Shown: piece by piece, positions 1 to 6,014 of the stretch
Numbering within the stretch: position 1 is the first letter of the stretch
Layout: each line of letters opens with the position of its first letter
Assembly (NCBI GenBank): GCA_007119005.1
Contig: SKQM01000243.1
Span: 1-6,014 of the forward strand
Direction: 5' to 3'
Length of the DNA stretch: 6,014 bases
DNA from: Thioalkalivibrio sp.
GTDB taxonomy: Bacteria; Pseudomonadota; Gammaproteobacteria; Ectothiorhodospirales; Ectothiorhodospiraceae
Notes under the pieces: model-generated
What the model was told of the DNA's origin: nothing
The model's database searches: none
Seen by the model: the letters and a program-made list of their open reading frames with translations, nothing else
Program-made: the position numbers and the translations under genes

Positions 1-248
1 TTGGTGGTGCGGGCCTGCACGGAATCTTCGGACCCGGTCACCGGGCCGGCCAGTGCCAGCCCGATGCCGGCGATCTCTCTGTCGCCATCCAGTTCCGTGT
101 CGAGCCAGTGATCCAGGAGTTCCGGCAGGCTCCCGTAATCACCGCTCGGCAGCCGCTTCCTGTGCGCGAACTGCCACTTGTCACCTTCGCGGTGCGCGAG
201 AGCGACCAGCGTCTTGGTCCCACCAATGTCCGCAACGACTAGGTTCAT
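1..248 (-). CDS. glk: Glucokinase family protein, N-terminal part (runs off left edge)
   Basis: Reading from an ATG at 248-246 gives 82 residues before the window ends. The protein opens with MNLVVADIGGTKT, the phosphate-binding loop of sugar kinases of the hexokinase/actin fold. Around residues 61-72 it shows GIGLALAGPVTG, which matches the 'AxAGPVTG' strand of the bacterial glucokinase family (Glk, ATP-dependent phosphorylation of glucose to glucose-6-phosphate in the cytoplasm). The DIGGTK form, with Lys where E. coli Glk has Asn, also occurs in cyanobacterial-type glucokinases and in ROK kinases; AGPVTG favours Glk over ROK. The catalytic Asp region and sugar-binding residues lie outside the window, so substrate is inferred only. 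The start overlaps the rsmA stop as ATGA, and AGAGGG lies 7 bases upstream (256-261), so the gene is probably co-transcribed and translationally coupled with rsmA. Confidence 0.82.
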   Translation of the reverse strand, partial: MNLVVADIGGTKTLVALAHREGDKWQFAHRKRLPSGDYGSLPELLDHWLDTELDGDREIAGIGLALAGPVTGSEDSVQARTT

Positions 249-1108
249 GCCGATTCCCTCTGTCCACGGTCCCCTGAACGTGCGGGGCCGGGGAGCTCGG
301 CGGTGTGACCGGACTGCTGTCCTGCCCGGTCGTATGCCGCCCGGGCCAGTGCCACGAAGGTCTCGATGCCCAGCTGTTCGGGCCTGAGGCCACCATCCAC
401 GTCGGCGGCGGCAATATCGTCCGGCTCGAGGATGCCCGCCAGTGCGCGCCGCAGCGTCTTTCTGCGGTTGGAGAAGGCCTGGTTGACGACACGGCGAAAC
501 GTCGCTTCCAGGGGTTCCGGGACTCTCGACCGCGCCAGGGGCTCGATGCGAACCACTGCGGATTCGACCTTTGGAGCGGGCCGGAAGGCACCGGGTCCGA
601 CCGTGAACAGCTGCCGAGCCACTGCGCGTGCCCCCAGCATCACGCCGAGACGCCCATAGCGCTTGCTGCCGGGATTGGCGACCAGTCGCTCCACGACCTC
701 CTTCTGCAGCAGAAAGTGCATGTCCCGTATCGCGTGAGCCTGTGCGAGCAGATGAAAGAGCAACGGCGTGGAGATGTTGTAGGGGAGATTGCCGACGATC
801 CTGAGGGACCCTTCTGCTGGTGCGCGCGCGGCGAAATCGAAGTTCAGGGCGTCGGCGCAGTGGATGGTCAGACGCTCTGGGGGGGCGAGCGCTCGCAGCC
901 CGGGAATCAAATCGCGGTCCAGTTCCACGACCTCGAGATGGTCGAGCCGACTCAGCAGAGGCACGGTCAGCGCGCCAAGACCCGGCCCGATCTCGATCAT
1001 CCTGTCCTGCCGCTGTGGGGCGATGGCTGCGACGATGCGCGCCAGCACGGCCGGGTCGTGCAGGAAGTTCTGGCCGAAGCGTTTTCGCGGGGCGGGCGGG
1101 CGGTTCAC
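245..1108 (-). CDS. rsmA: 16S rRNA (adenine1518/1519-N6) dimethyltransferase RsmA/KsgA
   Basis: The product (287 aa; E. coli KsgA is 273) dimethylates two adjacent adenines in the 3'-terminal helix of 16S rRNA late in 30S assembly, using S-adenosylmethionine in the cytoplasm. Visible motifs are KRFGQNFL (residues 9-16, family N-terminus), EIGPGLGALT (39-48, SAM-binding motif I), ELDRD (62-66, ribose-binding acidic residue) and NLPYNIS (107-113, catalytic motif IV of N6-adenine methylases). Further on come FRPAPKVESAVVRI and a NQAFSNRRKTLRR segment typical of the C-terminal rRNA-contact domain. The start is GTG (1108-1106), overlapping the pdxA stop as GTGA, with GGA 7 bases upstream. The last ~22 residues (after ALARAAYDRA) are low-complexity and extend past the usual family end, up to the ATGA junction with the glucokinase gene. 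All key residues are present, so the enzyme looks functional. Confidence 0.97.
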   Translation of the reverse strand: MNRPPAPRKRFGQNFLHDPAVLARIVAAIAPQRQDRMIEIGPGLGALTVPLLSRLDHLEVVELDRDLIPGLRALAPPERLTIHCADALNFDFAARAPAEGSLRIVGNLPYNISTPLLFHLLAQAHAIRDMHFLLQKEVVERLVANPGSKRYGRLGVMLGARAVARQLFTVGPGAFRPAPKVESAVVRIEPLARSRVPEPLEATFRRVVNQAFSNRRKTLRRALAGILEPDDIAAADVDGGLRPEQLGIETFVALARAAYDRAGQQSGHTAELPGPARSGDRGQRESA

Positions 1109-2142
1109 GTCAGGATCCGGTTGGGTGCGGGGCGCGCGGCAGGACTGCTGCGCCGGAGGTCCGCCAGTTGCTGTGCCAGCCGCTCCGCGGCCAGGAAGCT
1201 CCCGGCATCGGCGCGGCCGGTGCCCGCGAGGTCCAGTGCGGTCCCGTGATCCACCGACGTGCGGATGAAGGGCAGGCCCAGTGTCACGTTGACCGCCAGG
1301 CCGAAGCCGGCGTGCTTCAGCACCGGGAGTCCCTGGTCGTGGTACATCGCGAGGACGGCATCGGCATCCGCGAGTACGGCGGGAGTGAATGCGGTGTCGG
1401 CAGGAACCGGCCCGCGCAGGTCGAGGCCGCGCGCCCTCAACCCATCCAGGGCTGGACTGATGATGGTCAGCTCCTCGGTGCCCAGGACGCCCTGCTCACC
1501 GGCATGTGGGTTGAGTGCGCAGACCACGATGCGGGGTTTTGGACAGCCGAAGTCCCGGCGCAGGTCGTGGTCGAGAATTGTGAGCACCTCGTCCAGCAAT
1601 TCGGCGGTGATCGAATCGGGGACAGCCCGCAGCGGAAGATGCGTGGTCGCCAGTGCCACCCGCAGACCGCCAGCGGTCAGCATCATCACCGGCCGGTTGA
1701 TTCCGGCGCGCGCCGCGAGCCACTCCGTGTGACCGGTGAAGGGGTGACCGGCCTGATTGATCACGCCCTTGTGCACGGGGCCGGTGACCATTGCGTCGAA
1801 GATGCCTTCGATGCAGCCGCGCGCGGCGGTCTCCAGAAGGGCCAGCACATGGCTGGCGTTCTCCGGATCCAGGCGTCCCGGTTGCACGGGGTTCCGGGTC
1901 CGCACCGCGATCAGGTCCAGGCATCCCGCTGGGCTCGGTCGGGGCGGCTGGTCCGGGGCGAATTCCCGGAGCCGAATGTTGAGCCCGAGCTGCCGGGCGC
2001 GCTCCTCCAGAACCACCGGGTCACCGATGACCACGCGCTGCGCACCGGTCGGTCGGTCGGCGAGCTGGAGCAGCAGATCGGGGCCGATGCCCGCAGGTTC
2101 ACCCGCTGTCAATGCAAGACGGGCCGGTTGAGGTGCGATCAC
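1105..2142 (-). CDS. pdxA: 4-hydroxythreonine-4-phosphate dehydrogenase PdxA
   Basis: This 345-aa protein (E. coli PdxA 329 aa) is the NAD-dependent dehydrogenase of the DXP-dependent pyridoxal phosphate pathway. It oxidises 4-phosphohydroxy-L-threonine, whose product decarboxylates and is then joined with deoxyxylulose phosphate by PdxJ. The N-terminus has TAGEPAGIGPDL (residues 12-23). VTGPVHKGVINQAG (119-132) and FTGHTEWLA (135-143) are substrate-site segments. The three metal-binding histidines of E. coli (H166, H211, H266) correspond to H168 in THLPL, H213 in NPHAGE and H268 in MYHDQGLPVLK, each shifted by exactly two residues. RTSVDHGTALDLAG is the usual C-terminal signature. The start is GTG (2142-2140), supported by AGGA six bases upstream and by alignment of the TAGEPAGIGP segment. 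It lies 27 bases after surA and overlaps rsmA by 4 bases. A hairpin covers its ribosome binding site (see 2148-2163). Confidence 0.97.
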   Translation of the reverse strand: MIAPQPARLALTAGEPAGIGPDLLLQLADRPTGAQRVVIGDPVVLEERARQLGLNIRLREFAPDQPPRPSPAGCLDLIAVRTRNPVQPGRLDPENASHVLALLETAARGCIEGIFDAMVTGPVHKGVINQAGHPFTGHTEWLAARAGINRPVMMLTAGGLRVALATTHLPLRAVPDSITAELLDEVLTILDHDLRRDFGCPKPRIVVCALNPHAGEQGVLGTEELTIISPALDGLRARGLDLRGPVPADTAFTPAVLADADAVLAMYHDQGLPVLKHAGFGLAVNVTLGLPFIRTSVDHGTALDLAGTGRADAGSFLAAERLAQQLADLRRSSPAARPAPNRILT

Positions 2143-2147
2143 GATGT

Positions 2148-2163
2148 GTCCTGGATCCAGGAC
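2148..2163 (-). promoter_or_regulatory. Perfect 16-bp palindrome covering the pdxA ribosome binding site
   Basis: GTCCTGGATCCAGGAC reads the same on both strands and fills most of the 27-base surA-pdxA gap. In the mRNA it can fold as a 6-bp stem with a GAUC loop. The 3' arm CAGGAC contains the AGGA Shine-Dalgarno of pdxA, and the stem begins six bases after the surA stop codon (2172-2170). A ribosome finishing surA would cover or melt the stem, which suggests translational coupling. The palindrome and positions are seen directly; the regulatory role is inferred. There is no U-run after it, so it is not a typical terminator. Confidence 0.55.
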
Positions 2164-2169
2164 CGCGGG

Positions 2170-3495
2170 TCAGGACCCGAGCCCCTCGACCCGGTATTCG
2201 ACGAAGGCTTCGTCGCGCAGGCGGCGGAGCCAGAGCTCGGTCTCCTCTTCCCGCTTGCGGTTCTGCAGCACTTCCTGGGCCCGGGCACGCAGCAGGTCGC
2301 GGGACGCGTCCACCTGGCGCCGCTCCTGCACTTCGATGATGTGCCAGCCGAACGGGCTCTGAATCGGTGTGCTGATCTGGCCGACCGGAAGCCGGTTGAT
2401 CGCTTCCTCGAAGGCGGGGACCGTTTCGCCGGGGCTCAGCCAACCGAGTTCGCCACCGCGTGCGGCCGAGCCGACGTCGTCGGAATGCCCACGGGCCAGG
2501 TCGGCGAAGGACGCCCCTTCGCGGATGCGGTTGTACAGGTTCCTGGCCTGCGCTTGCGCCTCCTGTTCGGTGCGGATCTGGTCCGGGCTGATCAGAATGT
2601 GCCGGGCACGCGTCTGGGTGACCTTGAGCTCCGCGCCCGCCTCGCGGTCGATCAGCTTCACGATGTGAAAGCCGTTCGGTGAGCGCAGCACCGGGCTGAT
2701 CTCCCCGGGCCGCATCAGGATCACGTTGCGCGCGAACAGGGTTGGGATGTCGGCCGCTCCACGCCAACCCATGTCGCCTCCATCCAATGCATCCGGCGCG
2801 TCGGAATGGCTGATCGCCAGGCCGGCGAAGTCCTCTCCCGCGCGTGCCCTGGCCCGCAGCCCTTCAGCTTTCTCGCGCGCGGCGGCAATGGTGGCCGAGT
2901 CGGCGCCCTGGGGCAGTGCGATCAGGATGTGCGACAGCTGGTAGCGGATGTCCCGATCGATCGCGCCGCTCTCGGCCGCGATCAGGTCGTCGATCTCCTG
3001 CTCGCCCACGCGCAGCCGGTTATCGACCTGACGGCGCCGCAGTTGGGCGATGGTGAGTTCATCACGGATCTGCTGGCGGAACGCCGCAAAGTCCACCCCC
3101 TCCGCCGCCAGGGCGTTGCGCAGTTGCAGCAGCGTCAGGTTGTTCTCGGCGGCGATGCTTTCCATCGTGCGGTTCAGCGTGATCTCGTCGATGTTGATCC
3201 CGACCCTGCGAGCCTCCTGCAGCTGCACCCGTTCCACGACCATACGCTCCATCACCTGCCGGATCAGGACATCCCGGTTCGGCGCTCGGGCGCCGCGCTG
3301 TGCCAGTTGCTGCTCCGCAAGGTTGATGCGCTCGACCAGCTCCCTCTCGGTGATCACATCGTCGCCAACCACCGCGACGATGCCATCCAGGAACCGGTCC
3401 TGTTCCTGGAACTGCGCCTGCGCGCTCCCTGCGCCCACCAGCAGCAGCACCAGCAGCAGGACGCCAAATGTGCTAGCGGTTGTCGAATGTGTCAT
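2170..3495 (-). CDS. surA: Periplasmic peptidyl-prolyl isomerase and outer-membrane protein chaperone SurA
   Basis: SurA escorts unfolded beta-barrel proteins, including LptD, through the periplasm to the BAM complex. From ATG 3495 the product is 441 aa (E. coli 428). Residues 1-27 form a signal peptide with core VLLLVLLLVGAG and an AQA cleavage site before QFQEQ. Next comes the helical chaperone domain beginning LDGIVAVVGDDVITERELVERI. Two parvulin domains follow: P1 at ~182-284 (YQLSHILIA, GGDMGW, FHIVK) and P2 at ~296-391 (RARHILI, GGELGW, FGWHIIEV). A C-terminal helix and strand (WLRRLRDEAFVEYRVE) complete the chaperone core. The start is uncertain. ATG 3495 has GAGGG 11 bases upstream, whereas an in-frame GTG at 3513 would add six residues (VRELPD) but has no ribosome binding site. 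From ATG the signal peptide lacks a basic residue before its core, which is slightly unusual. The gene overlaps the end of lptD by 23 bases. Confidence 0.95.
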   Translation of the reverse strand: MTHSTTASTFGVLLLVLLLVGAGSAQAQFQEQDRFLDGIVAVVGDDVITERELVERINLAEQQLAQRGARAPNRDVLIRQVMERMVVERVQLQEARRVGINIDEITLNRTMESIAAENNLTLLQLRNALAAEGVDFAAFRQQIRDELTIAQLRRRQVDNRLRVGEQEIDDLIAAESGAIDRDIRYQLSHILIALPQGADSATIAAAREKAEGLRARARAGEDFAGLAISHSDAPDALDGGDMGWRGAADIPTLFARNVILMRPGEISPVLRSPNGFHIVKLIDREAGAELKVTQTRARHILISPDQIRTEQEAQAQARNLYNRIREGASFADLARGHSDDVGSAARGGELGWLSPGETVPAFEEAINRLPVGQISTPIQSPFGWHIIEVQERRQVDASRDLLRARAQEVLQNRKREEETELWLRRLRDEAFVEYRVEGLGS

Positions 3496-5668
3496 ATCCG
3501 GTAATTCCCTCACGCAACAGATCGTCCAGCCCGGTGTCGAGGCGCCCCAATCCGTCCAGCGTCAATTGAACGAAGATCGAATTATTGTACTCGCCGTCGG
3601 AATCGGTCAGGTACCGGCGCATGGCGATGCGCAGACCGTAACAACAGCTTCGATACTCGAATCCGCCCAGGAGTTCGATGGTGCGCTCGTCGAACAGGCT
3701 GTAGTTCCATCGTCCGATGGCCTGAATGCGATTGCTGAGCGGCCAGAATCCGGAGATGTCGGTCTGCTCGATCCGATCCTCGCGGAGACGGTAGCCGAGA
3801 TTCAGCAGCGCCCGTTCGTGCGGATTGTACGCGACGCCGAGTGTGGCCAGGCGAGCCCGGTCTCGCCCCGTGTCGAAAATCACCGAGGCCTGGGTCCGCC
3901 AGCTGCGTCCGAATCGCGCCAGCGCCTCCGCCGCCAGCTCCGAGCGGGTCTCCTGCAACGTCGGATCCGTGGGGCGCAGACGGACGCGCCGGTCGTCGAG
4001 ATAGGTGATCTGCCCGGCGGACAGGCTCAGCCGCTCCACGCCGGTGCCGGGGTCGATGATGCGGCTGGTCAGTGCGGTCGTCACCTGGTGGGTGTCCCCG
4101 ACCCGGTCGGCTCCGACGAAGCGCCGGGTGGTGAACAGGCTGTCGAAACTGAATTCGCGTTCGGCGGTGTCGAACAGGGGAATGCCGTCCTGATCCCGAA
4201 ACGGAACGTAGCCATAGAAGACCCGGGGTTCCAGCGTTTGCAGGGAGCCGTCGCCGAGCCAGCGTTCGAAGATCAATCCGCCATCGATACTTGCATGCGG
4301 CACTGAACGGGTGGGATGCCTGTCCGTGCCCGGTTGGACATCGTCAAGGCTGTAACCCGTGTACCGAAGGCCAATGCGGGGTTCAATGAAATATCCCCCC
4401 GCGTCGTGGCGGTAACCAAGCTCGGGTTCCAGGTCGAAGCGAAGCCCGGTCACCGAGTCCGGCCGGTCGAACTGGACCAGTTCGGAACGGAGATCCCAGA
4501 ACACTCCGCTGTCCCGCGATTGACCCGATTCAAGAAGTATCTGCGGCAGACGGCGGTACGGTTCCTGGCGCGGGGGCAGGGTTGGATCCAGCGACTTGTA
4601 ATCCTGCAGTCTTCCGGTCATCCGGACGTTCGGCCGGTTGTAGATCAGGTCGGCCCGACGTTCCACCACGGCGGTGCTGGTGACGGAAACGCTGGTGCCG
4701 AAGTCCTGGAAGTAGTTCTGGTCGGAAACGTCGGTGGCGTCGACGACCAGCGCCAGTCCGGGAGCGAGCGAGGAGCGGTGCTGCAGCCGCGCCAGGTAGC
4801 GGTCGTCATCGGCCACGCGGTCATTCGGCAGGACGGCGAGGTCGAGCTGCCCCCGCATCCGCGGTCGCAGGTAGCGCCACTCGGTGTCCAGCATCAGGCC
4901 CCGGTTCGAGAGCAGGCGCGGCGTCAGGGTCGCGTCGTAGTTGGGGGCGATGTTCCAGTACCAGGGGATCGCGAGATCGAGCCCGGAATTCGAGGAGTAT
5001 CCGCCCGACGGCGTCAGGATACCCGACTGCCGGCGATCGTCGATCGGAAAGTTGATGTACGGCGTGTAGAAGATCGGCACGTCCTTGAAATGCAGCCTCA
5101 CGTCGTAGCCGTGGCCGCGACCGCTCTCCTGGTCCAGGCGGATCCGGCCGGCGTACAGCCACCAGCTGTCCTTGCCCTCGGGGCAGGTGGTGAAGCTTCC
5201 GCCGCTCAGTCGTACCCGGCCGGGTCCGTCCTGCGCCGCGAGATCGGCGCTCCCGCGGGCCCCTCTCGACTGCAGCCAGTAGTCGATGTCCTCGAACTCG
5301 CCGAGTTCGTCGTCGATCTGATAGCGACCCGACTCGGCCTGCACCAGGAAGTCGCCGTCGAACAGGCGTGTTCGGCCGAGAGCCTCCACGGTCTGGTCAG
5401 GGATCCGATAATCGATGGCCTCCGCGTCAAGACGCCGTCCCTCGGCGAAAAGACGGACCTCCCCGCGCGCGCGAACGAGTTCCCCCCGGATGGCCTCGAT
5501 CTCGTCCGCCTCGATCTCGATGACCTCCGGCGGCAGCGATCGCAGTTCGGGCCAGAAAGATGGTGCGGGGACCGGGCAGGAGGAAACGTACTCGGCCGTG
5601 GCCGGGGCCGAGGCGAGGACCATCGCCGGTAAAACGAATCCAAGGAGACGCGACCGCGTGGCCATCAT
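3473..5668 (-). CDS. lptD: LPS-assembly protein LptD (outer-membrane beta-barrel)
   Basis: LptD forms, with the lipoprotein LptE, the outer-membrane translocon that inserts lipopolysaccharide into the outer leaflet. From ATG 5668 it is 731 aa (E. coli 784). Residues 1-25 are a signal peptide (RSRLLGFVLPAMVLASAPATA, cut before EYVSSC). Residues ~48-150 form the LptA-like periplasmic jellyroll (IEIEADEIEAIRGE). The rest is the barrel, with the conserved segment PYINFPIDDRRQSG (203-216), YWNIAPNYDATLTPR (237-251) and PYRRLPQ. The four cysteines for the two essential non-consecutive disulfides are present: C31, C162 (TTCPEG) and adjacent C675-C676 (RSCCYG), predicting C31-C675 and C162-C676 by analogy with E. 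coli. Start choice: ATG 5668 or 5665 gives a clean signal peptide; a GTG at 5725 would add a proline-rich, uncharged front. No good Shine-Dalgarno is seen at 5668. It is the first gene of the operon. Confidence 0.97.
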   Translation of the reverse strand: MMATRSRLLGFVLPAMVLASAPATAEYVSSCPVPAPSFWPELRSLPPEVIEIEADEIEAIRGELVRARGEVRLFAEGRRLDAEAIDYRIPDQTVEALGRTRLFDGDFLVQAESGRYQIDDELGEFEDIDYWLQSRGARGSADLAAQDGPGRVRLSGGSFTTCPEGKDSWWLYAGRIRLDQESGRGHGYDVRLHFKDVPIFYTPYINFPIDDRRQSGILTPSGGYSSNSGLDLAIPWYWNIAPNYDATLTPRLLSNRGLMLDTEWRYLRPRMRGQLDLAVLPNDRVADDDRYLARLQHRSSLAPGLALVVDATDVSDQNYFQDFGTSVSVTSTAVVERRADLIYNRPNVRMTGRLQDYKSLDPTLPPRQEPYRRLPQILLESGQSRDSGVFWDLRSELVQFDRPDSVTGLRFDLEPELGYRHDAGGYFIEPRIGLRYTGYSLDDVQPGTDRHPTRSVPHASIDGGLIFERWLGDGSLQTLEPRVFYGYVPFRDQDGIPLFDTAEREFSFDSLFTTRRFVGADRVGDTHQVTTALTSRIIDPGTGVERLSLSAGQITYLDDRRVRLRPTDPTLQETRSELAAEALARFGRSWRTQASVIFDTGRDRARLATLGVAYNPHERALLNLGYRLREDRIEQTDISGFWPLSNRIQAIGRWNYSLFDERTIELLGGFEYRSCCYGLRIAMRRYLTDSDGEYNNSIFVQLTLDGLGRLDTGLDDLLREGITGYDTFDNR

Positions 5669-5824
5669 GGTCTGCGCAGGCTGTGTCCGGAGCGGTGCAT
5701 CGGGTGGTTCCTTTGGCGGCCACACACGCGGCCAGAAGGGGGCTTTTCTTCCGCATGGTTCCCGGAAAGGCGCGACGTTCGGAACGCCGGCGCATCCGCG
5801 CAGCAGGGCTCCCGGGGTTGCAGG

Positions 5825-5839
5825 GGAACATGCGGTTCC
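5825..5839. repeat. Inverted repeat in the lptD leader
   Basis: GGAAC and GTTCC flank a 5-base spacer (ATGCG), a perfect 5-bp inverted repeat just downstream of the predicted lptD transcription start. It could be a small RNA hairpin or a binding site for a dimeric regulator. A second short one, CGTTC-G-GAACG, lies at 5776-5786. Function is unknown. Confidence 0.35.
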
Positions 5840-5857
5840 ATCCGCCCGCGACCCGAC

Positions 5858-5885
5858 TTATACCTGCTGCGCACGGGGCCTGCAA
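5858..5885 (-). promoter_or_regulatory. Candidate promoter for the lptD-surA-pdxA-rsmA-glk operon
   Basis: On the minus strand TATAAG (5863-5858) resembles a -10 box (five of six). TTGCAG (5885-5880), 16 bases upstream, resembles a -35 box (TTG conserved). Transcription would start near 5851, leaving a leader of about 180 bases before the lptD ATG at 5668. The -35 boxes of this promoter and the ppa promoter are only six bases apart. This is a motif-based guess without experimental support. Confidence 0.45.
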
Positions 5886-5891
5886 GGGCGA

Positions 5892-5919
5892 TTCCTCTCG
5901 CCGCCAACGCCGGTATAAT
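5892..5919 (+). promoter_or_regulatory. Candidate sigma-70 promoter for ppa
   Basis: A perfect TATAAT -10 box lies at 5914-5919, 31 bases before the ppa start codon. Sixteen bases upstream is a weak -35 element, TTCCTC (5892-5897), sharing only TT with the consensus. The bases after the -10 box (GGCCCG) make a GC-rich discriminator, which in gammaproteobacteria is a feature of growth-rate and ppGpp-responsive promoters; that regulatory reading is inference. Predicted transcription start is around 5926-5928, giving a leader of only about 25 bases. Confidence 0.65.
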
Positions 5920-5938
5920 GGCCCGTCATGTCAGCCAC

Positions 5939-5943
5939 GAGGA
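5939..5943 (+). promoter_or_regulatory. Ribosome binding site of ppa
   Basis: GAGGA sits 7 bases before the ATG at 5951. It decides the ppa start against the out-of-frame ATG at 5928. Confidence 0.8.
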
Positions 5944-5950
5944 CCCGGGT

Positions 5951-6014
5951 ATGGATCTGAACAAAATCGTCGCAGGTCAGGATTTGCCGAACGATTTCAA
6001 TGTTGTCATTGAAA
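5951..6014 (+). CDS. ppa: Inorganic pyrophosphatase, N-terminal part (runs off right edge)
   Basis: An ATG at 5951 opens a frame of 21 codons that continues past the window edge. The peptide begins MDLNKIVAGQDLPNDFNVVI, closely matching the start of family I soluble pyrophosphatase (E. coli Ppa begins MSLLNVPAGKDLPEDIYVVI), including the AGxDLPxDxxVVIE pattern. The enzyme hydrolyses pyrophosphate to two phosphates in the cytoplasm and so drives biosynthetic reactions; the metal-binding aspartates lie beyond the window. The start is fixed by GAGGA at 5939-5943 with a 7-base spacer and by a TATAAT box at 5914-5919. The gene is divergent from the lptD operon. Identification rests on a short stretch but the match is distinctive. 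Confidence 0.87.
   Translation, partial: MDLNKIVAGQDLPNDFNVVIE

Noticed and set aside
2148..2163. The palindrome after surA as a transcription terminator
   Set aside because: The stem is only six pairs with no following U-run, and pdxA begins immediately downstream on the same strand.
820..2682. 620-codon plus-strand open frame antisense to rsmA, pdxA and surA
   Set aside because: It lies opposite three genes with full family motifs. Its translation is Arg/Gly-rich without recognisable domains, as expected for antisense frames in GC-rich DNA.
3050..5632. Two long plus-strand open frames (418 and 438 codons) antisense to surA and lptD
   Set aside because: They mirror the codon structure of the real minus-strand genes, show no known motif, and lack ribosome binding sites or promoter context.
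5723..5725. GTG at 5725 as an upstream start of lptD
   Set aside because: It would put 19 proline-rich residues before a normal signal peptide and has no ribosome binding site.
5706..5839. Three minus-strand GGAACC motifs (5711-5706, 5762-5757, 5839-5834) resembling sigma-E -35 boxes, attractive because lptD and surA are sigma-E regulated in E. coli
   Set aside because: None has a sigma-E-like -10 box at about 16 bases. The best, TCTGG after 5762-5757, is about 19 bases away.
1..6014. CRISPR arrays, insertion sequences, tRNA or rRNA genes, toxin-antitoxin or phage genes
   Set aside because: No regularly spaced repeats, terminal inverted repeats, transposase motifs or tRNA-like folds were seen. 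Nearly all bases are accounted for by housekeeping genes.

Overview
The window is chromosomal DNA from a GC-rich Gram-negative bacterium, most likely a gammaproteobacterium. The gene order lptD-surA-pdxA-rsmA, read on the minus strand, is the classical gammaproteobacterial outer-membrane/ribosome operon. The individual proteins resemble their E. coli counterparts in length and motif layout. The high GC content and the divergent ppa gene fit a non-enteric lineage such as Chromatiales or Ectothiorhodospiraceae-like bacteria, but this placement is a guess from general character and not a computed assignment.

Layout, right to left. The right edge (5951-6014, plus strand) holds the first 21 codons of an inorganic pyrophosphatase gene, with a clear ribosome binding site and a perfect TATAAT box. 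A 282-base divergent intergenic region (5669-5950) carries this promoter and, on the other strand, a candidate promoter for lptD followed by a leader of roughly 180 bases with a small inverted repeat and a possible leader reading frame. On the minus strand follow lptD (to 3473), surA (3495-2170), pdxA (2142-1105), rsmA (1108-245) and the first 82 codons of a glucokinase-family gene (248 to the left edge). The genes are tightly packed: lptD and surA overlap by 23 bases, surA and pdxA are 27 bases apart, and pdxA/rsmA and rsmA/glk each overlap by 4 bases (GTGA and ATGA). No terminator is visible between them, so one polycistronic transcript is likely.

Functionally, LptD inserts lipopolysaccharide in the outer leaflet, and SurA is the periplasmic chaperone that helps LptD and other beta-barrel proteins fold. 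PdxA makes pyridoxal phosphate and RsmA modifies 16S rRNA. In E. coli and many relatives rsmA is followed by apaG and apaH. Here a DIGGTK-type sugar kinase follows instead and appears translationally coupled.

No previously undescribed system is evident. The points most worth checking are the glucokinase placement, a hairpin that would hide the pdxA ribosome binding site, and the architecture of the compact divergent lptD/ppa promoter region with its possible leader reading frame.
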